A DNA stretch of 57,243 bases from JAWXBM01 sp034440115. Lineage in GTDB: Bacteria > Pseudomonadota > Gammaproteobacteria > Xanthomonadales > SZUA-36. Each line of letters opens with the position of its first letter. The first letter of the stretch is position 1. The stretch lies in the NCBI GenBank assembly GCA_034440115.1, contig JAWXBM010000094.1, positions 1-57,243 on the forward strand, written 5' to 3'. The notes beneath the pieces were generated by a model, which did not search any database, had not been told where the DNA came from, and saw only the letters and a program-made list of their open reading frames with translations. This document shows, in pieces, positions 7,432 through 16,297 of the stretch. Position numbers and translations under genes: made by a program.

Positions 7432-7653
7432 TCAGTGCTTCCCAGATGCATTCAGCGCTGGCTTGGGTTTCTTGCGCAATCGGCTCAAGCCTGCCAGCAG
7501 CAAGCCCAGCAACAGTTCATCCACAAAAGGTATGACATCGGGCACAATGACATCAGCCACGAACAACAGGCCGGTCAACAGGACCAGCCAGGGAAAACGC
7601 AAGGACTCTGCATATTTCAGGATTTTTGCAACCGGGTTCATAAGCTTGATCAT
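7432..7653 (-). CDS. Small membrane protein (resembles DUF6116)
   Basis: This 73-residue protein has one or two hydrophobic segments (FPWLVLLTGLLFVADVIVP and LLLGLLLAGL) separated by DVIPFVDELLLG, and ends in a basic tail (RLRKKPKP). The LRFPWL..LTG and PDVIPFVDE pattern recalls a small conserved family that I remember as DUF6116; the number is not certain. Function unknown, probably inner membrane. A plus-strand open frame across it is only an upstream extension of the next gene. Confidence 0.65.
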   Translation of the reverse strand: MIKLMNPVAKILKYAESLRFPWLVLLTGLLFVADVIVPDVIPFVDELLLGLLLAGLSRLRKKPKPALNASGKH

Positions 7654-7701
7654 ATACCGCCCGGCAGTCCAGAATCGAGCCTGCGATCAAAAGGAAAATC
7701 T

Positions 7702-8724
7702 ATGGACAACACGATTCAGCATCTGGATGATGCCACGTTGACGAAATACCTGGCAGATAGATTGCCCGGTTTCAAAGGTCCACTGCAGTCGAAGAAGTTC
7801 GCCGGCGGTCAATCCAACCCCACCTATTTATTAACCAGCCCCAGTGGCCAGTATGTGCTGCGGCGCAAACCACCGGGTCAATTGTTGGCCTCTGCCCACG
7901 CAGTGGACCGCGAATTCCGCGTCTTAAAAGCACTGGAAAATAGTGTTGTCCCGGTTGCCAGGCCCTTGCTGCTGTGCACTGATGACAGCGTGACGGGAAG
8001 CATGTTTTACCTGATGGATTTCGTTGCAGGCCGCATACTCTGGGACCCGGCATTGCCCGACAGCAGCCAGCAGCAACGTGGTGAGATTTTCTATGAGATG
8101 TTGCGGGTGCTGGCGGCCATACACGACGTTGACCTGGGCGCTGCCGGGCTGGAAGATTTTGGTCACCCGGGCGATTACTTTGAAAGGCAAACGGGGCGCT
8201 GGAGCAAGCAATACCGCGCAGCTGAAACCGAAAGCATTGCTGCCATGGAACATCTAATGGACTGGCTGCCGGCCAATATGCCGGCCAATGATGGCCAGAT
8301 CAGCCTGATCCACGGCGACTATCGGCTGGACAACTTGATTTTTCACCCACAACAGACCCGCGTTTTGGCAGTACTGGATTGGGAATTATCTACGCTTGGC
8401 CACCCATTGGCTGACTTGGCCTACTTTTGCATGTGCTTGCGTTTGCCACGCACCGAGCGCATCAAGGGTCTGGCGGGCATGAACCTGGCCGAATTGGGCA
8501 TTCCCGACGAACAGGCGCTGGTAGATCGATATTGTGAGTTGCGCGGACTAACCGGCATCAGCCAATGGAATTTCTACCTGGCCTTCAGCATGTTTCGGTT
8601 GGCCGCCATTTGCCAGGGCGTGATGAAGCGCGCGCTCGACGGCAACGCTGCGAATGACAATGCGGTAGCCACCGGACGCATGGCCAGGCCACTGGCTGAA
8701 CTGGGCGCCAGCCTGGCCATTTAG
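7702..8724 (+). CDS. Phosphotransferase-family (aminoglycoside phosphotransferase-fold) protein, ACAD11-like
   Basis: The 340-residue protein has the APH/choline-kinase fold: FAGGQSNPTYLL (33-44) as the nucleotide loop, VLRRKPPG with the ATP lysine region, catalytic HGDYRLDN (204-211) and metal-binding LDWELSTLGHPLADLAY (225-241). That set marks the branch fused or adjacent to acyl-CoA dehydrogenases (ACAD11-like), implicated in 4-hydroxyacid handling. No dehydrogenase is adjacent here. The start at 7702 is chosen because AAGGA (7691-7695) precedes it and the longer frame overlaps the opposite gene. Confidence 0.85.
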   Translation: MDNTIQHLDDATLTKYLADRLPGFKGPLQSKKFAGGQSNPTYLLTSPSGQYVLRRKPPGQLLASAHAVDREFRVLKALENSVVPVARPLLLCTDDSVTGSMFYLMDFVAGRILWDPALPDSSQQQRGEIFYEMLRVLAAIHDVDLGAAGLEDFGHPGDYFERQTGRWSKQYRAAETESIAAMEHLMDWLPANMPANDGQISLIHGDYRLDNLIFHPQQTRVLAVLDWELSTLGHPLADLAYFCMCLRLPRTERIKGLAGMNLAELGIPDEQALVDRYCELRGLTGISQWNFYLAFSMFRLAAICQGVMKRALDGNAANDNAVATGRMARPLAELGASLAI

Positions 8725-8834
8725 ACCTCAGTCCGTTTCACTGGCACTGCGGCGGCCGGCTCGTTGATTGGCGAATGTACTTTCATCGTCTATACTTTTT
8801 CTGAAAACAGTCTGGCTAATATCGGAGGAAAACC

Positions 8835-10574
8835 ATGTCCATCATCAAAAAACTGACGACATATTCATTCATCCTGTCTCTGCTGATCCTGGGTTCATGC
8901 CAAAAGGAAGAACCCAAAGAACAACCTGAAGCGGTAGCAGTGGCGACTGATAAACCAGCCGAAACGCAGGCCAAAATACAGGCCGGGGTGGTGCAGCGTG
9001 CCAATGCCCCTTTGTTTGCAGGCATGGGAAATCATCATCACTCCATTTCCACCGATGATCCCTGGGCGCAAAAGTATTTCGACCAGGGTCTGACCATCGA
9101 TTTCGCCTTCAATCACGCGGAGTCCGTTCGCTCATTCAAGGCAGCACAAACGCTGGATCCTGAATGTGCCATGTGCTTCTGGGGTGAGGCGCTGGCCTTA
9201 GGGCCGAACATCAATGTCACCAGCAATGGCAAGGCGGTGATGGATGAGGCCTCACAAACGGCTGCCTATGCTGCCATTCAGCAAGCACTGCTACTCAAAG
9301 AAAAATCCACGCAACAGGAACAGGACTATATCGATGCCCTGGCCACGCGCTACAGTGCTGATATCACCGCGCCGCGCGAACCCCAGGACATGGCCTATGC
9401 TGATGCCATGCGCGCGCTGCATGAGAAATATCCCGAGGATGACGACGCGGCAGCCTTGTTTGCTGAAGCGCTGATGACCACCATGCCTTGGGATTACTGG
9501 GTTGACCCGGAGAATCCCAAGCCGTATACCGAAGAAGTCCTGGCCGCACTGGAAACCGTGCTGGCACGTTCACCGGATCATCCCATGGCCTTGCATTTGT
9601 ACCTGCACGCGGTAGAGGCTTCTTCGACCCCGGAACGGGCCGAGGCGGCAGCAGACAGGCTGTCCAACCTGTTACCAGGTGCTGGCCACCTGGTGCATAT
9701 GCCCTCGCACATTTTCTGGCGCGTAGGTCGCTATCACGACGCCTCTGCAGCCAATGAGCGGGCCGCAGCCGTGGATGAAAGTTACATCGCCCAGTGCAAT
9801 GCGCAGGGCTTTTATCCGGCCATGTATTACCCACACAATATTCACTTCCTGTGGGCGGCAGCCAGCATGGAAGGCCGCAGTGCGGTGGCTATCGAGGCAG
9901 CAAATCGTGTCGCTGCCAATGTGCAGATCGAGGTCATCGAACAATTTCCCATGGTGGAATTTTTCCACACCATTCCTTTACTGGCTTTAACCCAGTTCGC
10001 CCGCTGGGATGAAATCCTGCGGCAGCCGCAACCGGCGGTGGAACTGGATTACTCCAATGCCATCTGGCACTACGTACGCGCTACAGCTTTTGCTGCCCAG
10101 GGTGAGCTGGAAGCAGCCCAGGCTGAGTACTCCGCCCTGCAGCCGCTGCGTGAATCAGACCAGGTGCTGTATCTCGATGGCGTGATGTACCCCGCCAGTC
10201 AATTGCTGTTGATTGCCGATGAGCTGATTCAGGGCGACATGGCCCTGGCCAGCGACAAATTGGATAGTGCCATCGAACACTATTCAGCGGCCGTGGCTGC
10301 GCAAGATGCTCTGCCTTACACCGAGCCGCCTTTTTGGTATTACCCCAACCGCCAGTCGCTGGGTAAGGCCTTACTGGCTGCTGGTCGCGCAGCCGAGGCC
10401 GAAGCCGTTTACCGCCGCGACCTGGAGATCTATCGCCACAATGGCTGGTCGATTTTTGGCCTGATGCAGGCCTTGCAGGCTCAGGGCAAAGCAGGGGAAG
10501 CAGCAGCCCAGCAGGAAATGTTCAACCATGCCTGGGGCCAGGCGGATATTGAACTGACTTCTTCAAGACTCTAG
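8835..10574 (+). CDS. Tetratricopeptide-repeat lipoprotein with conserved Cys/His motifs
   Basis: The 579-residue product has a lipoprotein signal peptide with lipobox LILGSC (lipidated C22) and an acidic linker. Helical TPR-like repeats then run to the C-terminus (for example SVRSFKAAQTLDPECAMCFW). It carries CAMCFWGEALALGPNIN, a LHLYLHAVEAS segment, HMPSHIFWRVGRYHDA and YYPHNIHF. Such conserved cysteines and histidines go beyond ordinary TPR packing and suggest a bound metal or cofactor, which is inference. Probably anchored in the outer or inner membrane facing the periplasm. It ends overlapping the convergent MFS gene by 4 nt. Function unknown. Confidence 0.8.
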   Translation: MSIIKKLTTYSFILSLLILGSCQKEEPKEQPEAVAVATDKPAETQAKIQAGVVQRANAPLFAGMGNHHHSISTDDPWAQKYFDQGLTIDFAFNHAESVRSFKAAQTLDPECAMCFWGEALALGPNINVTSNGKAVMDEASQTAAYAAIQQALLLKEKSTQQEQDYIDALATRYSADITAPREPQDMAYADAMRALHEKYPEDDDAAALFAEALMTTMPWDYWVDPENPKPYTEEVLAALETVLARSPDHPMALHLYLHAVEASSTPERAEAAADRLSNLLPGAGHLVHMPSHIFWRVGRYHDASAANERAAAVDESYIAQCNAQGFYPAMYYPHNIHFLWAAASMEGRSAVAIEAANRVAANVQIEVIEQFPMVEFFHTIPLLALTQFARWDEILRQPQPAVELDYSNAIWHYVRATAFAAQGELEAAQAEYSALQPLRESDQVLYLDGVMYPASQLLLIADELIQGDMALASDKLDSAIEHYSAAVAAQDALPYTEPPFWYYPNRQSLGKALLAAGRAAEAEAVYRRDLEIYRHNGWSIFGLMQALQAQGKAGEAAAQQEMFNHAWGQADIELTSSRL

Positions 10575-11776
10575 TGGCCTGAATCTGTCCGGGCTGGCTG
10601 GCGCCGTTGCGCCAGCCATTCGCGCAAAGGCAAAGGCAGATACAGCAGAAAGAAGCCGAAAATGATCAGCGGCAGTTTGTCCGCCCCCCAATGGTCCATA
10701 CCGGCACCGGCGACCAACGGGCCAATGATGGTGCCCACCGCCCAGCAGGCAGTAAACGCCGTGCTGGCTGCAGCCAGTTGATATCCTTTGAAGCGCTCAC
10801 CTACCAGGATTACCCCAAGGGCGTAGATCATTCCTTCAACGCCGCCAAACACGAAAAAGAACACGGTTGCCAACAGCTCGTTATGCAGCACGTGCGGCAT
10901 GATCAACAGCCCCAGCATGGTCAGCGCCACACAAGCCACCAGCAGACCCATTCGATTCACATGATCGGCCAACCAGCCCAGCGGCAGTATCAACACCATG
11001 CTGCCCACCCCCACCGCGGTCAGCAACAGCAAAGAAAAGGCTTCGGTACTGCCGAGGTGAATGCCAAACAAGGGGAAAAAGGTAATCATGGATTCGGCCG
11101 CTGCGGCATAAGTGACATTGGCCAGCATGATGACCGGCACCAACATGAACAACTTCCACAATCCATCTGTCTGGCTTTCTGCCGCCGTCATGCGATGACC
11201 GTGGGCGAAAAACAGCGGTATCGAAGCTGCCAGTATGCAGGCACTGGTAGCGATAAAGGGCAACATGCCCTGTGAGCCGGTAAGGATGAGCAATAGCGGT
11301 CCCAGTGCAAACCCTGCCGCTCCGGCCGAGCTGTAAATGCCGATCACCCTGCCCCGGCTGCGTTCCTCGGCCAGGTCGTTGATCAGCGCCTCGCTGGCTA
11401 TCCACAACATGGCGTTGAAAGCGCCGATGAGGAAGCGCAATGGAAACCACAACCAGACGTTGGGAAAACTACCGGCCACCAACAACAAAACCGCCACCAC
11501 CACGGTTACGGTTTGCATGATTCGAGCGGGTTCAAAACGCTGCAGTAAAGTGGGTGCAAACGGCGCTATGGCCAGTATGGCCACTGCCTGACTGACGGTA
11601 CTCAAGCCAATCAGCGTTTTGCTGACACCCTGGCCATCCAATACCAGCGCCAGCAAGGGAAAGGTGATGCCATAGACCAGATTGACGATGGCCATGGCCA
11701 CAATCACACCGAACAGACCGCGGTGCCGCTTTTCGCGAACCCGATCTCCGCGAGCCAGGTCTTTATTTGAGCGCAT
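10571..11776 (-). CDS. MFS transporter
   Basis: This 401-residue protein has about 12 hydrophobic helices. A charged cytoplasmic start (MRSNKDLARGDRVREKRHRG) leads into TM1, and a basic loop (EERSRGRVIGIYSSAG) in the N-half fits the MFS. It is probably an exporter of the sugar/drug type; the substrate cannot be read. It converges with the TPR lipoprotein gene, overlapping it by 4 nt, and is divergent from the GST-like gene at 11883. Confidence 0.85.
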   Translation of the reverse strand: MRSNKDLARGDRVREKRHRGLFGVIVAMAIVNLVYGITFPLLALVLDGQGVSKTLIGLSTVSQAVAILAIAPFAPTLLQRFEPARIMQTVTVVVAVLLLVAGSFPNVWLWFPLRFLIGAFNAMLWIASEALINDLAEERSRGRVIGIYSSAGAAGFALGPLLLILTGSQGMLPFIATSACILAASIPLFFAHGHRMTAAESQTDGLWKLFMLVPVIMLANVTYAAAAESMITFFPLFGIHLGSTEAFSLLLLTAVGVGSMVLILPLGWLADHVNRMGLLVACVALTMLGLLIMPHVLHNELLATVFFFVFGGVEGMIYALGVILVGERFKGYQLAAASTAFTACWAVGTIIGPLVAGAGMDHWGADKLPLIIFGFFLLYLPLPLREWLAQRRQPARTDSGH

Positions 11777-11882
11777 CTTTTATTCTGCGAATTCTGCACA
11801 GTGCCGGTGCTGATGATACCCCGGCAAGCTATCGCAGCGTGGTATGTTTAGCTTTCCGCCCCGTCAATGTGGATAGTCCAAC

Positions 11883-12854
11883 ATGAGCACTTCACGTAAC
11901 CTCAATTCCCTGTTTCTTATTTCGGCACCATTGCTTGTGGTGCTTGTGAAGCTGTCGCTGGCAGCGACCTGCGGCCTGATTGCGTTCCTGTTGTTATGGC
12001 GCTGGCTTTTGATCCTGGCCAGCATGTCCAGGCCACCTGCGGGCCCGGAGCTCATATTGGACACGATTTCAGCCAGTCATTATGTGGAAAAAGTCCGCTG
12101 GTGTATGGATCGATTGGGCGTGGATTATCAGGAGCGCCCAAGTGGCGGCACCCTGGGTGCATTTTTTCTCGGTCGAACCGTGCCGCGTTTGCGATTCAGG
12201 TCCGGAATGGTTGAATCTTCGATCGGAAATTCGGCTGAAATCCTGCGCTATTTGTGGGGACGTTATCAGGTGCCAATGGACCAGGCTGCTGAGTTTCTGC
12301 GCGCAGACCCGCAGCGGCTGGAGCTGGAGCAGCAAATTGATCGGGTCGGTCGCGATTTACAGGTCTGGGTTTATTACCACTTGCTGCCGTACCGTTCCCT
12401 GACCTTGCAGGCCTGGGGAGCCAATAATCCGGCTGTCGCCATCTGGCAAAGATGGGCCTTACGATTGTTGTTTCCTGTGCTGCGCTGGTTGATACGCCGA
12501 GCTTTCAGCATCAATACCGCGCGTTATCAAAAAGCGCTGCAACATGTAAATGAATTATTGGCGCACACAGAAGCCTTGCTGGCAGATCAGCGTCAGTCCC
12601 TGCTGGGAGGTAATGAACTGAACTATACCGATTTCAGTTTCGCCGCCATCAACGGCTTGTGGCTGGCACCGAAACATTATGGCAGAGGACAGGCGAATGC
12701 CGTGCGCTTACCCGCCGGGCATGTTCCGGCTGCCATGCTGTCTGACGTCGACAACTGGAATACCCGATATCCCTTAAGCAGCGGTTTTATCACCAAACTG
12801 TACCAGCGCGAGCGGCTTCTTCAGACTTTACCGCACAGCACGCCGGCGAACTGA
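11883..12854 (+). CDS. Membrane-anchored glutathione S-transferase-like protein
   Basis: Residues 1-50 form two hydrophobic segments (LFLISAPLLVVLVKLSL and CGLIAFLLLWRWLLILA). A thioredoxin-fold GST N-domain follows, recognisable from ISASHYVEKVRWCMDRLGVDY and a later SSIGNSAEILRYL, which corresponds to the glutathione-contact ES motif. A helical C-domain follows, with a further hydrophobic stretch (LRLLFPVLRWLIRR). GSTs conjugate or bind glutathione. The N-terminal membrane anchor is unusual and would hold the domain at the inner membrane. ATG at 11883. Confidence 0.7.
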   Translation: MSTSRNLNSLFLISAPLLVVLVKLSLAATCGLIAFLLLWRWLLILASMSRPPAGPELILDTISASHYVEKVRWCMDRLGVDYQERPSGGTLGAFFLGRTVPRLRFRSGMVESSIGNSAEILRYLWGRYQVPMDQAAEFLRADPQRLELEQQIDRVGRDLQVWVYYHLLPYRSLTLQAWGANNPAVAIWQRWALRLLFPVLRWLIRRAFSINTARYQKALQHVNELLAHTEALLADQRQSLLGGNELNYTDFSFAAINGLWLAPKHYGRGQANAVRLPAGHVPAAMLSDVDNWNTRYPLSSGFITKLYQRERLLQTLPHSTPAN

Positions 12855-12996
12855 CAAATCACGGCAGTTTCTGTTCCAAAATGGTCAGCCAGGAGCACGA
12901 ACCGGTGTTCAAGCCCGGTCCAATCTTTGATTTATTCTTTACAATATTCAATCGCTTACCGTTACATCCGGGGGAAATTATGCAAAATCCGCCAGG

Positions 12997-13014
12997 TTGG
13001 CATATATTCTGCAT
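12997..13014 (+). promoter_or_regulatory. Sigma-54-type (-24/-12) promoter
   Basis: TTGGCATATATTCTGCAT has the invariant GG (12999-13000) and GC (13011-13012) exactly 10 nt apart, with TTGGCA and TGCA flanks as in the RpoN consensus. Transcription would start near 13024. It points at the small gene at 13085, which has a perfect Shine-Dalgarno sequence. No enhancer-binding activator site was identified upstream. Confidence 0.6.
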
Positions 13015-13084
13015 TAATACTCTCGAAACTCGCGGTTTATAGCGAGCCCAGCAGGGAATACCGTCGGCCAGGAGGGCCAGAATC

Positions 13085-13351
13085 ATGTCAGTTTTACTCC
13101 TTCGTATAAGCTACTTCCAGGCCGACAAAATGCATGGCGTCAAAGGCAGCAACGCTGGCCAGCAACATCAGTCTGCACCCTACCGCATTACCACCTACAA
13201 AGGTCCGGAACTGGGACTCTTGGGTGAACTTCCAGCCGTGCTGTACAAGTTGTTTGAACTCAATACCGCTCAGGCAGCCAACGATGAATTGCAGTCAGAC
13301 ATTTCTCCAAGCTTGCTGCAAAAAATAAAACGGCATTGCATCGGTCGCTGA
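13085..13351 (+). CDS. Small protein of unknown function behind a sigma-54-type promoter
   Basis: This 88-codon frame starts with ATG 9 nt after a perfect AGGAGG (13070-13075) and lies about 60 nt beyond a predicted sigma-54 start. The product begins with a hydrophobic MSVLLLRISYF and ends in a charged segment (LLQKIKRHC). I recognise no domain. The promoter, the strong ribosome site and the otherwise empty 585-bp gap between 12854 and 13440 are the reasons to call it; the residue composition alone would not be enough. It could instead be the 5' part of a regulatory RNA. Confidence 0.5.
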   Translation: MSVLLLRISYFQADKMHGVKGSNAGQQHQSAPYRITTYKGPELGLLGELPAVLYKLFELNTAQAANDELQSDISPSLLQKIKRHCIGR

Positions 13352-13439
13352 GACAAAACTTTTTAATCCCGGCAGAAACAAGCGTAGACCCGCCCTGATT
13401 TGCTAGACTTCCCCGAATATCCAGCATTTGGGGGTTCCA

Positions 13440-14558
13440 ATGAGCCAGTTCCTGACGGCAGAGCGCAACGGCAACTTGCTGTCCGTCAGCTTGAAGAACG
13501 ACTGGCTGTTTTCCAATCTCTCCCATTTGCAACGTGAACTGGACAGCTTGCCCATTGAAGACTGCCAGCAGGTTGAATTTCGCTGTGGTGGTTTAAAGGA
13601 GTTCGATCTGGCGGGTGCCTGGGCTTTATACGACAAATCGCTGGACATCGAAGAAGACGGAATTAATTCCGAGTTTATCGATTTCAAAGCCGGGCATCTG
13701 AAATTTCTGCAGAACATCATCGACGTGGCTGCGGTGAATGAATACGATCCGGACTTTTTCAAACCTGTACCACGCCCGCTACTGCAGCATCAACTGGAAA
13801 AAATCGGCAGCGCTACTCTGCGCGGTTTTGAGCATTTCGGTGACATTTCAAAGGCCATTTTGAATGGCGTACGTAAGCCTTCCATGTTGATGGTGGGAGA
13901 AACGCTGCGGCAGGTGAATGAAGCCGGTGCCAAGGCCATACCCATTGTGATGGTGGTTTCTTTTCTGATGGGCATTGTGCTGGCCTATCAAAGTGCCGGG
14001 CAGTTGGCCAAATTCGGTGTCACCATCTTTGTGGTGGATTTAGTGGCCAGTTCAGTACTGCGGGAGATTGGCGTACTGCTCGCCGCCATTATGGTTTCCG
14101 GTCGATCAGGCTCGGCATTCGCTGCCGCCTTGGGCACCATGAAGCTGAATGAAGAGATTGATGCCCTGCAAGTCATGGGCCTGAACCCCAACCAGATACT
14201 GGTGGCTCCCCGCGTGTTGGGCCTGGTGATTGCCATGCCCTTTCTCACCCTGTTTGCCAACGTGGCCGGCCTGGCCGGAGGCGCCTTTATCTGTGTCATG
14301 GTGCTGGATATCAACCTGATACAGTTCTATGAGCGGGTAGCATCCAGTGTAGTGATGATGGATTTGTGGGTAGGGCTGATCAAAGCACCTTTTTTCGCCC
14401 TGCTGATCTCCGCCACCGGCACTTTACGGGGCATGCAGGTGCAAGGGTCAGCTGAGGAACTGGGACGACTGACGACTGCGGCGGTGGTCCAGTCCATATT
14501 CCTGGTCATCATCGCCGATGCCTTTTTCACCATCCTGTTTGCGCGACTGGGAATCTGA
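13440..14558 (+). CDS. MlaE-type ABC permease with N-terminal STAS-like domain
   Basis: The 372-residue protein has about 115 residues resembling an MlaB/STAS domain (QVEFRCGGLKEFDLAGAWAL). The MlaE permease domain then follows, with hydrophobic helices and the family segments LREIGVLLAAIMVSGRSGSAFAA and DALQVMGLNPNQILVAPRVL. It is the inner-membrane subunit of an MCE phospholipid or lipid transporter; here MlaB appears fused rather than separate. ATG at 13440 follows GGGGG; a TTG four codons upstream is the alternative. The ATPase gene begins directly after the stop. Confidence 0.9.
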   Translation: MSQFLTAERNGNLLSVSLKNDWLFSNLSHLQRELDSLPIEDCQQVEFRCGGLKEFDLAGAWALYDKSLDIEEDGINSEFIDFKAGHLKFLQNIIDVAAVNEYDPDFFKPVPRPLLQHQLEKIGSATLRGFEHFGDISKAILNGVRKPSMLMVGETLRQVNEAGAKAIPIVMVVSFLMGIVLAYQSAGQLAKFGVTIFVVDLVASSVLREIGVLLAAIMVSGRSGSAFAAALGTMKLNEEIDALQVMGLNPNQILVAPRVLGLVIAMPFLTLFANVAGLAGGAFICVMVLDINLIQFYERVASSVVMMDLWVGLIKAPFFALLISATGTLRGMQVQGSAEELGRLTTAAVVQSIFLVIIADAFFTILFARLGI

Positions 14559-14559
14559 T

Positions 14560-15375
14560 ATGAGCGACGCACCCCAGATTGCCCAACTCAACGACATCAG
14601 CCCTGATGGCTTTGAACACGTAATCCGGATTCGTAACCTGGTTAACAGCTTTGGGCGTCAAACCGTGCATGAAAACCTCAGCCTGAACGTCAGGCGCGAT
14701 GAAACTCTGGGTGTGGTAGGCGGCTCCGGCACCGGCAAATCGGTGTTATTGCGCAGCATCCTTGGATTAAACAATTTTGATTCAGGCAGCATCGAAGTTT
14801 TGGGACAAAACATCGAATACCAGCAACCAGGGCCGTGCAAAAAGTGGGGCGTGCTGTTTCAGGGCGGCGCTTTGTTATCGGGCCTTACCGTGCAGGAAAA
14901 TGTTGAACTGCCCATCGCCCTGCACTCGGACATACCGCTGGATATGCGCCGCGAACTGGCCTGCCTCAAGATCTTCATGGTGGGTCTGACGCTGGAAGCC
15001 GCCGCCAAATATCCCAACGAGCTTTCCGGCGGTATGCGCAAGCGCGCCGCACTGGCGCGGGCCATGGCGCTGGACCCGAAAATCCTGTTTCTTGACGAAC
15101 CCACCGCCGGACTTGATCCAATTGCTGCCACCGAATTCGATAAGCTGATATCGTACCTGCAACACAATCTCGACCTGACGGTGGTCATGGTGACGCACGA
15201 CGTAGACAGCCTGTTCAGTATTTGCGACCGCATTGCGGTATTAATCGACAAGGGCATAGTGGTAGATACACCGGAACAACTGGTGGAACATCCGCACCCG
15301 TGGATACAGTCCTATTTCGGCGATCCTCGCGCAGTCCGTGCGCGCCAGGCAGGGACTCGTCATGTTCAAAGGTAA
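14560..15375 (+). CDS. MlaF-type ABC transporter ATPase
   Basis: The 271-residue ATPase has Walker A GGSGTGKS (54-61), signature LSGGMRKRAALARA (155-168), Walker B ILFLDEP (175-181) and an H-loop VTHD. LSGGMRKR with arginines is characteristic of the Mla/MCE ATPases. It powers the MlaE-type permease encoded just upstream. The start is two bases after the permease stop and lies inside a longer open frame. The 3' end overlaps the next gene by 14 nt. Confidence 0.93.
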   Translation: MSDAPQIAQLNDISPDGFEHVIRIRNLVNSFGRQTVHENLSLNVRRDETLGVVGGSGTGKSVLLRSILGLNNFDSGSIEVLGQNIEYQQPGPCKKWGVLFQGGALLSGLTVQENVELPIALHSDIPLDMRRELACLKIFMVGLTLEAAAKYPNELSGGMRKRAALARAMALDPKILFLDEPTAGLDPIAATEFDKLISYLQHNLDLTVVMVTHDVDSLFSICDRIAVLIDKGIVVDTPEQLVEHPHPWIQSYFGDPRAVRARQAGTRHVQR

Positions 15376-16297
15376 CCCCAGCCTGGCGGTAGGCATCTTC
15401 GTCAGTGTGGCACTGCTGGCCCTGGCTTCTTTCGCCATGTGGCTGGCCGGCACCAAGGGCAATGAGCCCATGGCGAATTATTCAGTATTGTTCGAACGCG
15501 ACATCAGCGGCCTGTCCCTGGGGGGGCCGGTTTATTACATGGGTGTGAGCGTTGGGCAGGTTTCCAGCATGGAATTGATCCCGGGCGATCCCGTCAAGGT
15601 TCGAGTGGATATCCAGGTACTGGCCACCACCCCCATAGACCAGGGCTCTTTTGCCAGCCTGATGTCACAGGGCATTACCGGCGTGAACGTGATCAATATT
15701 TCGGCTGAGCCAGGCCAGCATGCGCCGCTGGTGCAAACCCAGGATGATCATCATCCCTTGATACCGGTGCGGCAGACCGGCCTGTCGGCCATGCTGGCGC
15801 AAGCACCGGATACCATATCCAAACTCAATGCCGTGCTCGATCAGGCCAATCTTTTGCTGGGTCCGGAGAATCGCGAAGCCATTGCCCAGTCATTAGGCAA
15901 TGTCGAAAACCTTACGGCCACTTTGGCAGCCGACCGCGAAGCCTGGGGCAACCTGCCGGGTGATTTGCAGCGATTGATGGCCGATGCCAAAAAATTGCTG
16001 GCCGAATTGAACGGTGCAGTGGCCGAGATCAAACCGGATCTGTATGCCACGCTGGCACATGCACGCCAGACCGCGGCCAACGCCGAACAGCTCAGCGCCA
16101 ACCTGGACTTGCTGATCACGAACAACGAGGCTGAGTTTGAGCACTTTATCGACAGTGGCCTGGGCCAGGCCCCGGAATTGGTTTTCGAGTTGCGCAGTTC
16201 CCTGCGGCAACTACAAAAATTGTTGCGCCAACTACAGGAAGATCCTTCGCAGTTAATCCACCGACCACCCAATGATGCCCTGGAGGTGAATCCATGA
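15362..16297 (+). CDS. MlaD-type MCE-domain protein
   Basis: This 311-residue protein has one N-terminal membrane anchor (LAVGIFVSVALLALASFAMWL) and an MCE domain opening YSVLFERDISGLSLGGPVYYMGVSVG. A long helical C-terminal part follows, rich in QAANL-type heptads (about 150-310). MCE proteins form periplasmic hexameric rings or tunnels that carry lipids between membranes. ATG at 15362 lies within the end of the ATPase gene and is translationally coupled. The C-terminal tail is longer than in E. coli MlaD, closer to the Pqi/Yeb-associated types. Confidence 0.9.
   Translation: MFKGNPSLAVGIFVSVALLALASFAMWLAGTKGNEPMANYSVLFERDISGLSLGGPVYYMGVSVGQVSSMELIPGDPVKVRVDIQVLATTPIDQGSFASLMSQGITGVNVINISAEPGQHAPLVQTQDDHHPLIPVRQTGLSAMLAQAPDTISKLNAVLDQANLLLGPENREAIAQSLGNVENLTATLAADREAWGNLPGDLQRLMADAKKLLAELNGAVAEIKPDLYATLAHARQTAANAEQLSANLDLLITNNEAEFEHFIDSGLGQAPELVFELRSSLRQLQKLLRQLQEDPSQLIHRPPNDALEVNP

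Noticed and set aside
7435..7701. Plus-strand extension of the phosphotransferase gene
   Set aside because: It runs antisense over the small membrane protein gene. The strong AAGGA before 7702 decides the start.
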